In this document: positions 15,317 to 21,176 of the stretch, piece after piece | Position numbering within the stretch: position 1 is the first letter of the stretch | Layout of the letters: every line of letters begins with the position of its first letter | Assembly (NCBI GenBank): GCA_021817625.1 | Contig: JAKASY010000002.1 | Span: 1-21,176 of the forward strand | Direction: 5' to 3' | From: Bacillota bacterium | Lineage (GTDB): Bacteria > Bacillota_E > JAJZYS01 > JAILZS01 | DNA length: 21,176 nt | Translations under genes and position numbers: made by a program | The notes under the pieces: generated by a model | What the model was told of the DNA's origin: nothing | Database searches by the model: none | The model's input: the letters and a program-made list of their open reading frames with translations, nothing else

Positions 15317-16648
15317 TCAGAATTCTAGCACAACCGGCGCATCGCCCGCCCCAAGCGCCATGCGATAGCGTTCGATCGAGGCGAGCGCCCGGGCCGCCTG
15401 CGCCGCCTTGCGCTCCTGGCGGCCGCGCACGCGGCCGTCGGGCGGCGGCAGGAGCCCGAAGTTCGCGTTCATGGGCTGGAAGTCATCGGGGCTGGCCGCC
15501 CCGAGATAGTGGACCAGGGCGCCGAGCATGGTGGTGCGCGGCGGCGGGAGCGGCGCCAGCCCGATCAGCCTGCGGGCAACCTGAAGGCCCGTGTAGAGGC
15601 CGAGGGCGGCGCTCTCCATGTAGCCCTCCACGCCCGCCATCTGGCCGGTCACGTACACCCCGTCCGACCCCTTGAGCGCGGTGTCCGGGCCGAGCACGCG
15701 CGGGGCGCAGACGAAGGCGTTCTTGTGCATCACGCCGTAGCGGGCGAACTCCGCCTCGGCCAGGGCCGGCACGATGCGTAGCACGCGCTTTTGCTCGCGC
15801 CAGCGAAGGCCGGTCTGGAAGCCGACCAGGTTGAGGAGGTCGCCGGCCGCGTTGTCCCTGCGCAGCTGCACGACGGCGTAGGGCAGCTTCCCGGTCGCCG
15901 GCTCTCGCAGCCCCACCGGCCGCATCGGGCCGTAGCGGAGCGTGTCGCGCCCGCGCTGGGCGATGACCTCGACCGGCAGGCAGCCCTCGAAGTACGCGCC
16001 CTCCTCGAAGCCACGCAGCACCGTGCGCTCGGCGGAGGCCAGCTCCTGCCACAGCCGATCGTACGTCGCTTCGTCGACGGGGCAGTTGACGTAGTCTTCC
16101 GGGTCGCCGCGGCCGTAGCGGCTGGCGCAGTACGCCCGCGACATGTCGACCGTCTCGCGCACCACGATGGGCGAGGCGGCGTCGTAGAAGGAGAGAAACG
16201 CGCCGACGCGCGCCTCGAGCCAGGACGCCAACGCCTCGCCAGGAAGCGGGCCGGTGGCGAGGATCGTCACGGGCGACGGGGGCTCCGTGGTCTCGGCGCG
16301 AATGATGCGAACCCCCGGCTCGGCCTCCACGCGTGCGGTCACGGCCGCGGCAAAGCGCTCGCGGTCGACGGCCAGGGCGCTCCCGGCCGGCACGGCGTTC
16401 GCCGCCGCGACCTCGAGCACGACCGAGCCGAGGGCCCGCATCTCGGCCTTGAGCACGCCCGCCGCGCTCGCCGTCGTGTCACCGCCGAACGAGTTGGAGC
16501 AGACCACCTCGCACAGGTCGCCGCCCTGGTGCGCCGGGCTCTTCACGGCCGGCCGCATCTCCCACAGGTCGACGGCCACCCCCGCCCTTGCCAGGGCCAC
16601 GGCCGCCTCGACCCCGGCGAAGCCGCCCCCGACGACGGCGACCCTCAT
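15317..16648 (-). CDS. trmFO: TrmFO, folate/FAD-dependent tRNA (uracil-54-C5) methyltransferase
   Basis: The 443-residue protein makes ribothymidine at position 54 of tRNA using methylenetetrahydrofolate and FADH2. The N-terminus is an FAD-binding Rossmann motif, VAVVGGGFAGVEAA (3-16), followed by WEMRP and the family hallmark CSNSFGGD with Cys50. The second conserved cysteine, Cys223, lies in YFEGCLPVEVIAQRG. Family segments GPMRPVGL, NLVGFQTGLRWREQ, YVTGQMAGVEGYMESAA and MNANFGLLP are also present. Length matches the usual 430-450. The ATG at 16648 overlaps the topA stop as ATGA, which fixes the start and implies coupling. It belongs to the topA-codY run, as in Bacillus. Confidence 0.97.
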   Translation of the reverse strand: MRVAVVGGGFAGVEAAVALARAGVAVDLWEMRPAVKSPAHQGGDLCEVVCSNSFGGDTTASAAGVLKAEMRALGSVVLEVAAANAVPAGSALAVDRERFAAAVTARVEAEPGVRIIRAETTEPPSPVTILATGPLPGEALASWLEARVGAFLSFYDAASPIVVRETVDMSRAYCASRYGRGDPEDYVNCPVDEATYDRLWQELASAERTVLRGFEEGAYFEGCLPVEVIAQRGRDTLRYGPMRPVGLREPATGKLPYAVVQLRRDNAAGDLLNLVGFQTGLRWREQKRVLRIVPALAEAEFARYGVMHKNAFVCAPRVLGPDTALKGSDGVYVTGQMAGVEGYMESAALGLYTGLQVARRLIGLAPLPPPRTTMLGALVHYLGAASPDDFQPMNANFGLLPPPDGRVRGRQERKAAQAARALASIERYRMALGAGDAPVVLEF

Positions 16649-18768
16649 GCACCGCGGTCGCGCTCGGCGCGCGCGCCCTCCACCTCGCCCGCGGGCTCCT
16701 CGTGGCCGCACTCCTCGCGCACGCAGCGCCAGACGTCCTCGCCCCGCTGGCGGCGCACCGTCAGGAACGCGCCGCACACCGGACAGTCCTTGCCCGCGGG
16801 GCGGTTCCACGTCGTGAAGGTACAGGCCGGGTAGCCACTGCAGCCGTAGAAGGTGCGTCCGCGCCGGCTGCGTCGGGCCACGACGTCCTTGCCGCACAGT
16901 GGGCAGCGGGCGCCGGTCGCCTCCTGGTAGGGAAGGGAGCCGCGGCACTCCGGAAAGCCCGTGCAGGCGAGGAAGCGGCCGTAGCGCCCGTACTTGACGG
17001 CCATCGGCCGGCCGCACTCGGGGCAAGGCACATCGGTCACCTCCTCGGGCAGCTCGACGTGGCCGATCGCTTGGTCCGCCCGGTTGACGTCCGCGTGGAA
17101 CCCCTCGTAGAACTCGCCAAGCAGGCGCTCCGGCACCTCGGCGCCGCCCTCGACGCGGTCGAGCGCGCTCTCCATCTCGGCCGTGAACTCCGGATCGACG
17201 ATGTTCGGGAAGTGCTCGCGCAGCATCGCGTCGACCAGTCGCCCGACCTCGGTGGGTGTCAGGCGGCGCTCCCGTCGCGCGACGTAGCCTCGGCCCTCGA
17301 GCGTCTCGATGATCGTCGCGTACGTACTCGGACGGCCGATGCCGAGCTCCTCGAGCGTCTTCACCAGCGCTGCCTCGCTGTAGCGCGACGGTGGCTGGGT
17401 GGTGTGCTCGCTCGCCTGCGCGTCCTCGACGGAGGCCGCCTCGCCCTCGCGCAGGGGCGGAAGGGCACGCCCCTCCGCGTCGCCGCCGCCCTCCTCCGTG
17501 CTCTCCTCATAGAGAGCCAGGAAGCCCGGGAACACGACCTGGGACGCCGTCGCCCGAAGGCGCAGCCCGCCGCCGCCCGCGATGGTCACCGACCGAACGG
17601 CGTAGCGCGCGTCCGCCATCTGACTCGCCACAAACCGCTCCCAGATCAGGCGGTAGAGGCGCAGGGCGTCCGGCTTGAGCACGCCCTTGAGGCTCTCGGG
17701 CCTGCGCCGCACCGACGTCGGCCGGATTGCCTCGTGCGCTCCCTGGCTCTGCGGCGCCTCCTTGGTCTTGCGCTGGCCGGCCTCCGCCATCTCGTCGCCC
17801 CAGGTCTCGCGCACGAAGGCCAGAGCCTCCTGACGCGCAGGCTCGGCCACGCGCGAGGAGTCCGTCCGGATGTAGGTCACGAGACCCACCCGGCCCTCGC
17901 CGGGCACGTCCTCCCCCTCGTACAGCTGTTGCACCACGGACATCGTGCGCCGCACGGAGAACCCCAGGCGCCGGCCCGCCTCCTGCTGCAGGGTGCTCGT
18001 TGTGAACGGCGCGGCCGGTCGACGGCGCCGCTCGCGCTCGCGCACCTCGGCCACACGCAGGTCGGCCTGGCGCAAGCGCTCTGCCAGGGCCTCCGCCTCG
18101 GCCCGGTCGTCCAGCTCGGTGGCGCCGCCGTCGCCGCTCGCGACGTACTCCGCCCGCAGCTGCCCGCCCTGAACGCGAAGGTCCGCCGCGACCGTGTAGT
18201 AGGCGCGCGGCACGAACGCCTCGATCTCCTCTTCGCGCCCGACCACGAGCCGGAGTGCCGCCGACTGCACGCGTCCCGCGCTCAGGCCGCGTCGCACCTT
18301 GCGCCACAGGAGGGGCGACAGCTCGTAGCCGACCAGGCGATCGAGGATGCGGCGTGCCTTCTGTGCCTCCACCAGGTCCACGTCGATCGGACGGGGATCC
18401 TTGAGAGCGGTGGCCACCGCATCCGGCGTCACCTCATGAAAGACGATGCGCACCGGCCTGTCCTCGGGGATCCCCAGCACCTGGGCCAGGTGCCAGGAGA
18501 TCGCCTCTCCCTCGCGGTCGGGATCGGTCGCGAGGTAGACGCGGCTCGCCTTCTTCGCCGACTCGCGCAGCTCCTTGAGCGTGTTGCCCTTGCCGCGAAT
18601 CGTGATGTACTTGGGCGCGAAGCCGTTGGCCACGTCGACGCCAAGCTGGCTCTTGGGCAGGTCGCGCAGATGGCCCTTCGACGCCCGCACAGTGTAGCGC
18701 CGGCCGAGAAAGCGCTCGAGCGTTCGCGCCTTCGCCGGGGACTCGACGATGATGAGGGGCCTTGCCAC
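16645..18768 (-). CDS. topA: DNA topoisomerase I (type IA)
   Basis: The 707-residue enzyme relaxes negatively supercoiled DNA by single-strand passage. The TOPRIM domain has Glu9 in IIVESPAKA and the Mg-binding DPDREGE (82-88). GLSAGRVQSAALRLV (161-175) is the conserved DNA-binding helix region, and the catalytic tyrosine is Tyr299 in LVTYIRTDS. Three C-terminal Cys4 zinc-ribbon repeats occupy about 580-690 (CPECG...CTGFPEC, CPLCG...CSGYPAC, CPVCG...CVREEC), an arrangement shared with Bacillus TopA. The GTG start at 18768 has a GGGGGAG site 7 nt upstream. A promoter-like pair lies at 18805-18833. It is the first gene of the operon-like run ending at codY. Confidence 0.97.
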   Translation of the reverse strand: MARPLIIVESPAKARTLERFLGRRYTVRASKGHLRDLPKSQLGVDVANGFAPKYITIRGKGNTLKELRESAKKASRVYLATDPDREGEAISWHLAQVLGIPEDRPVRIVFHEVTPDAVATALKDPRPIDVDLVEAQKARRILDRLVGYELSPLLWRKVRRGLSAGRVQSAALRLVVGREEEIEAFVPRAYYTVAADLRVQGGQLRAEYVASGDGGATELDDRAEAEALAERLRQADLRVAEVRERERRRRPAAPFTTSTLQQEAGRRLGFSVRRTMSVVQQLYEGEDVPGEGRVGLVTYIRTDSSRVAEPARQEALAFVRETWGDEMAEAGQRKTKEAPQSQGAHEAIRPTSVRRRPESLKGVLKPDALRLYRLIWERFVASQMADARYAVRSVTIAGGGGLRLRATASQVVFPGFLALYEESTEEGGGDAEGRALPPLREGEAASVEDAQASEHTTQPPSRYSEAALVKTLEELGIGRPSTYATIIETLEGRGYVARRERRLTPTEVGRLVDAMLREHFPNIVDPEFTAEMESALDRVEGGAEVPERLLGEFYEGFHADVNRADQAIGHVELPEEVTDVPCPECGRPMAVKYGRYGRFLACTGFPECRGSLPYQEATGARCPLCGKDVVARRSRRGRTFYGCSGYPACTFTTWNRPAGKDCPVCGAFLTVRRQRGEDVWRCVREECGHEEPAGEVEGARAERDRGA

Positions 18769-18804
18769 CCCTGAACTCCCCCCGCCTTCCGCATTCAGCC
18801 ACCC

Positions 18805-18833
18805 ATTCTAGCAAAGGCCCGCAAGCACCCCAA
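18805..18833 (-). promoter_or_regulatory. Candidate promoter of the topA operon
   Basis: On the minus strand TAGAAT (18810-18805) matches five of six -10 bases, and TTGGGG (18833-18828) lies 17 nt upstream with three of six -35 bases. The site is 36 nt before the GTG of topA, a sensible leader length. It is the best sigma-A-like signal upstream of the six-gene run. Confidence 0.5.
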
Positions 18834-18870
18834 CGGGAAGCCCGCCGGGTGGTCTTGCCATCGCAACCAA

Positions 18871-18953
18871 AACTTGCGCCAACCGGAGAAATCCGGAGCA
18901 AGTTGTCACGTGCGCACGCTCCTGCGCGGCATCGGCCCTGGGTCTCGCGTGAC
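18871..18953. other. Structured intergenic element: nested hairpin followed by a second closed domain
   Basis: AACTTGC (18871-18877) pairs with GCAAGTT (18898-18904), enclosing CCGGA-GAAA-TCCGG (18883-18896), a 5-bp stem with a GAAA loop. Directly next to it GTCACG (18905-18910) pairs with CGTGAC (18948-18953) around a region holding the hairpin GCGCA/TGCGC (18912-18927). A further inverted repeat, ACACC/GGTGT, is at 18980-18996. All stems are perfect. The element lies between the divergent topA and LysM genes. It matches no riboswitch family I know, including the c-di-AMP type that often precedes cell-wall hydrolase genes. It could be a structured RNA or a protein-binding DNA site. Confidence 0.45.
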
Positions 18954-18978
18954 GGGCGTCGAGATTTGTCTGTAGACT
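18949..18978 (+). promoter_or_regulatory. Weak candidate promoter of the LysM/NlpC-P60 gene
   Basis: GTGACG (18949-18954) and TAGACT (18973-18978) with an 18-nt spacer match four of six bases each. This would give a leader of about 100 nt before TTG 19085, beginning with the ACACC/GGTGT inverted repeat. The match is modest and overlaps the structured element, so other promoter placements are possible. Confidence 0.28.
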
Positions 18979-19084
18979 GACACCCAACGATGGTGTTGTA
19001 GGTTGCTGGTTCGCGTTGCCGATTGCCCCTCTCCCCGTTCGGTGGCTCCCGCCACCCACGTGTCGCTCGAGTGGAGGATGTTCT

Positions 19085-20278
19085 TTGCCCGCAAAGGCCT
19101 GGACCACCGCCCGCGCTGCCCTTGCCGGTATCGTCCTCTCTACCGCCGTCTCCAGTGTCGCCGCGGCCGCCTCCACCTACACGGTGCGGCCCGGCGACAC
19201 TTTGTTTGCCATCGCGCAGCGCTTCCATACCACGGTGGGGGCCCTTGAGAGCGCGAACGGCATCGGCGCGAACGGGCTCATCCGCATCGGCCAGGTACTG
19301 CGCCTGCCCGACGGCGGCGGCGCTGGCGGAGAGGCCGCGGCGAGCACGTACGTCGTGCGCCCGGGCGACACCCTGTCGGCCATCGCTATCCGCTTGGGGG
19401 TGGCCCTGCCCGCCCTCGAGGCGGCCAACGGCCTTGACGCGACCTCCGTCCTCCAAATCGGCGAGCGGCTCACCGTGCCGGGCGCCGCGCCCGCCGCCAC
19501 GTCCGCTGCGGTGCCAGCCGTCTTCTACCGAGTTCGCCCGGGCGACACGCTGTCGGCCATCGCCGGCCGTTTCGGTGTGCCGCTCTCGCAACTGTACTCC
19601 CTGAACGGCCTCGGGCCGAGCTCCGTCCTGCAGATCGGTGAGCGCCTGCGCATCCGCGCAGTCTCGGCGCCCATCCATGACGGCGCCGCCCGTCGCGCGT
19701 CGAGCCTCGTGGGCGGCAGCTACCGGGTGCAGGCCGGGGACACCCTCTCGGGCATCGCGGCGCACTACGGCGTCTCCCTCGCGACGCTCATGCAGCTCAA
19801 TCCCGGGATCAACGCCGCCGACCTCCAGATCGGCGCCGTCCTCCAGCTGCCGGGCCACACGATCGCCGCGGCCGTCCAGACGGCCGTGATGAGCGTGGCG
19901 GCCAGCTTCGGCGAGCGCTTGGCTGCCGAGGTCCAGCGCTACCTCGGCGTCCCCTACGTGTTCGGCGGCGCGAGCCCGAGCGGCTTCGACTGCTCCGGCC
20001 TCGTGCAGTACGCGTTCGGCCAGCTGGGCGTGAGCGTGCCGCGCGACGCGACCGATCAGTTCTACGCCGGGCACCCCGTCGCTCGCGCCGACCTGCAGCC
20101 CGGGGACGTGGTGTTCTTCGACACCACGGGCGGCATCTCGCACGACGGCATCTACATCGGCAATGGGGAGTTCGTCGACGCGCCGGCGCCTGGCCAGTTC
20201 GTCGAGGTGGACAACCTCTACAACCCTTACTGGGAAGCGACCTACGTAGGCGCTCGCGCCCTCGGCCCGATGGGCTAG
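19085..20278 (+). CDS. Secreted peptidoglycan hydrolase: four LysM domains plus NlpC/P60 endopeptidase
   Basis: The 397-residue product starts at TTG 19085, with GGAGG (19073-19077) 7 nt upstream; the frame is open further back but looks non-coding. A signal peptide (residues 1-29, ending AAAA) precedes four LysM peptidoglycan-binding repeats, each opening with YxVxxGDTL: about 31-75, 88-132, 147-191 and 212-256. The NlpC/P60 domain (about 278-397) has Cys303 in FDCSGLVQYA and His353 in ISHDGIYIG, the catalytic pair that cuts peptide bonds in peptidoglycan stems, usually D-Glu to diamino acid. The third catalytic position is Asp365 in FVDAPAPG, where His is common. The gene is single and opposite to its neighbours, convergent with rnhB. 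A role in wall growth or separation is inferred from the family. Confidence 0.94.
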   Translation: MPAKAWTTARAALAGIVLSTAVSSVAAAASTYTVRPGDTLFAIAQRFHTTVGALESANGIGANGLIRIGQVLRLPDGGGAGGEAAASTYVVRPGDTLSAIAIRLGVALPALEAANGLDATSVLQIGERLTVPGAAPAATSAAVPAVFYRVRPGDTLSAIAGRFGVPLSQLYSLNGLGPSSVLQIGERLRIRAVSAPIHDGAARRASSLVGGSYRVQAGDTLSGIAAHYGVSLATLMQLNPGINAADLQIGAVLQLPGHTIAAAVQTAVMSVAASFGERLAAEVQRYLGVPYVFGGASPSGFDCSGLVQYAFGQLGVSVPRDATDQFYAGHPVARADLQPGDVVFFDTTGGISHDGIYIGNGEFVDAPAPGQFVEVDNLYNPYWEATYVGARALGPMG

Positions 20279-20302
20279 AAGCGCATCGCACTGCCCGCCA
20301 TC

Positions 20303-20326
20303 GCGGCCGCCGGCTACGGCGGCCGC
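20303..20326. terminator. Bidirectional hairpin between convergent genes
   Basis: GCGGCCGCCG pairs perfectly with CGGCGGCCGC around a GCTA loop. It lies in the 61-nt gap between the stop of the LysM/NlpC-P60 gene and the stop of rnhB and can serve both. There is no T tract on either side, so termination efficiency is uncertain. Confidence 0.55.
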
Positions 20327-20339
20327 CGGCATCCTGCGG

Positions 20340-20987
20340 TCACGCGGGCGCCCGGCTGCTCGTGGGCGCCTGGCCGCCCAGGAAGCTAACGCGGTGGATC
20401 GGCGATGGCCCGAGGCGTCTAAGCCGCGCCAGGTGGTCGGGCGTCGCGTAGCCCTTGTGCCGGTCGAAGCCGTACCCGGGGTAGATCCCATGCCAACGCG
20501 CCATCTCCCGGTCGCGCGCCGTCTTCGCCAGGACTGCCGCGGCCATGATGGACGCCGACATGCGGTCGCCGTCGACGACCGCCAGCCCAGCCACCGCTCC
20601 GGGTGTGGGCGCCTCGAGCCCATCCACGAGGGCCGCGTCGAGCGGCCGCCCGAGCCCCTCGAGCGCACGCACCATGCCATGGCGGACCGCCCAGCCGATG
20701 CCCGCCGCGTCGATTGCGCGTGGCCCGATCCGCCAGAGCGACCAGGCCACCGCGTGGGCTCGCACCCACCGCGCCAGGCGCTCCCGCTCCTCCGCCCCAA
20801 GCGCCTTGGAATCGGCCAGGGCGCCGGCGCCGCCGAGGGCCGGCGGCAGGATGACCGCCCCGACCAGAAGGGGGCCGGCGAGCGGCCCGCGGCCTGCCTC
20901 GTCGACCCCGGCCACGACCGGTCCGTACCGGACGCGTGCACGTGCCTCCAAGACCTGCACCAGGTGGTCGTCACCGCTCGGCCTCAC
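20340..20987 (-). CDS. rnhB: Ribonuclease HII
   Basis: The 215-residue enzyme cuts RNA in RNA-DNA hybrids and at single ribonucleotides in DNA. It has the RNase HII signature GVDEAGRGPLAGPL (27-40), with catalytic Asp29 and Glu30 and the GRG specificity motif. DSK is at 59-61, Asp122 in LVDGLE, and Asp159 in AKTARDREM completes the DEDD set. GFDRHKGYATPDH (173-185) and HRVSF near the end are also typical. The GTG start at 20987 overlaps the ylqF stop as GTGA, with GGAGG just upstream within ylqF. The ylqF-rnhB pair is conserved in Bacillota. The last dozen residues form a short Pro/Ala/Ser-rich tail. Confidence 0.96.
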   Translation of the reverse strand: MRPSGDDHLVQVLEARARVRYGPVVAGVDEAGRGPLAGPLLVGAVILPPALGGAGALADSKALGAEERERLARWVRAHAVAWSLWRIGPRAIDAAGIGWAVRHGMVRALEGLGRPLDAALVDGLEAPTPGAVAGLAVVDGDRMSASIMAAAVLAKTARDREMARWHGIYPGYGFDRHKGYATPDHLARLRRLGPSPIHRVSFLGGQAPTSSRAPA

Positions 20988-21176
20988 GCGCCCTCCGCCG
21001 CCCGCGGCGTCTGGAGCGTTAGGCGACCGAGGCGGCCGTCGCGGAACAGCGCGAGAACCTGCGCCGCGGCGCGGCGGCTGTCGGGCCGACCACCGGACGC
21101 GATGGCGCCCACGGCCCGTGCGCTCGCCTCGAGCGCCGACGTAACGTCGTCTCCCGCCTCGACGCCGGGGAAGCGC
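20984..21176 (-). CDS. ylqF: Ribosome biogenesis GTPase YlqF/RbgA, C-terminal fragment
   Basis: Only the last 63 codons are in the window; the gene runs off the right edge. The visible part has the YlqF C-terminal pattern: a helical ALEASARAVGAIASGGRPDS, then RRAAAQVLALFRDGRLGRLT and LQTP. This C-terminal domain of RbgA contacts the immature 50S subunit, while the circularly permuted GTPase domain lies outside the window. The TGA stop (20986-20984) overlaps the GTG of rnhB. The identification rests on this short match plus the conserved ylqF-rnhB neighbourhood. Confidence 0.82.
   Translation of the reverse strand, partial: RFPGVEAGDDVTSALEASARAVGAIASGGRPDSRRAAAQVLALFRDGRLGRLTLQTPRAAEGA

Noticed and set aside
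16588..18774. A 728-codon open frame on the plus strand opposite topA
   Set aside because: It is antisense to a fully conserved topA, has Arg/Ala/His-rich content typical of GC-rich shadow frames, and shows no domain.
18984..19060. tRNA-like sequence around GGTTGCTGGTTCGCG
   Set aside because: No acceptor stem or anticodon arm can be built around the TpsiC-like stretch.
18871..19084. c-di-AMP (ydaO-type) riboswitch upstream of the LysM/P60 gene
   Set aside because: The family context is right, but the conserved blocks of that riboswitch were not found on the plus strand.
18434..20974. An 846-codon minus-strand frame across topA, the LysM gene and rnhB
   Set aside because: It overlaps three well-supported genes in other frames or strands and has low-complexity Arg/Gly/Ala composition.

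Overview
The window is high-GC DNA that reads as chromosome of a deep-branching, GC-rich Bacillota. The main evidence is an intact codY (a regulator confined to that phylum) at the end of the syntenic block topA-trmFO-xerC-hslV-hslU-codY, with ylqF-rnhB just upstream, an order familiar from Bacillus-type genomes. Of the 14 intact genes whose start lies in the window, I place only three on ATG; eight use GTG and three TTG, mostly behind strong GGAGG sites. I cannot name the genus.

Left half (1-9752), a cell-surface region: a multi-pass O-antigen-ligase-like membrane protein (386-1921, +) is followed by a GH18-like lipoprotein (2098-3324, +) whose catalytic Glu is replaced by Gln. On the minus strand come a coupled pair of exported beta-propeller-type proteins (7402 down to 3999) and a third, membrane-anchored propeller protein (9752 down to 8610). 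Between them lies a truncated, frameshifted second copy of the 3' half of the GH18 gene with its terminator (7722-8297). Long non-coding stretches separate these genes; one holds two overlapping, mutually exclusive hairpins.

Middle (9753-11476): two divergent pseudogenes, a MIP/aquaporin channel (-) and an ArsR-family repressor (+) that keeps a Cys-x-Cys metal-binding motif. Together they look like a dead arsenic-response locus. A stand-alone left-handed beta-helix acyltransferase-like gene follows.

Right half (11480-21176), housekeeping: an operon-like minus-strand run of topoisomerase I, the folate-dependent tRNA m5U54 methyltransferase TrmFO, the XerC-type recombinase, the HslVU protease and CodY, with overlaps of 4-23 nt or gaps of 2-82 nt. 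Upstream of topA is a structured intergenic region and then, on the opposite strand, an exported peptidoglycan hydrolase with four LysM domains and an NlpC/P60 domain. It occupies the place between rnhB and topA where sucCD and dprA lie in Bacillus. RNase HII and the C-terminal end of the YlqF/RbgA ribosome-assembly GTPase close the window.

The observations most worth a second look are the Gln-for-Glu GH18 protein with its decayed duplicate, the ars-type relic, the four-cysteine GAF domain of CodY, the structured element between topA and the LysM gene, the alternating hairpins at 8408-8455, and the HslV N-terminus.
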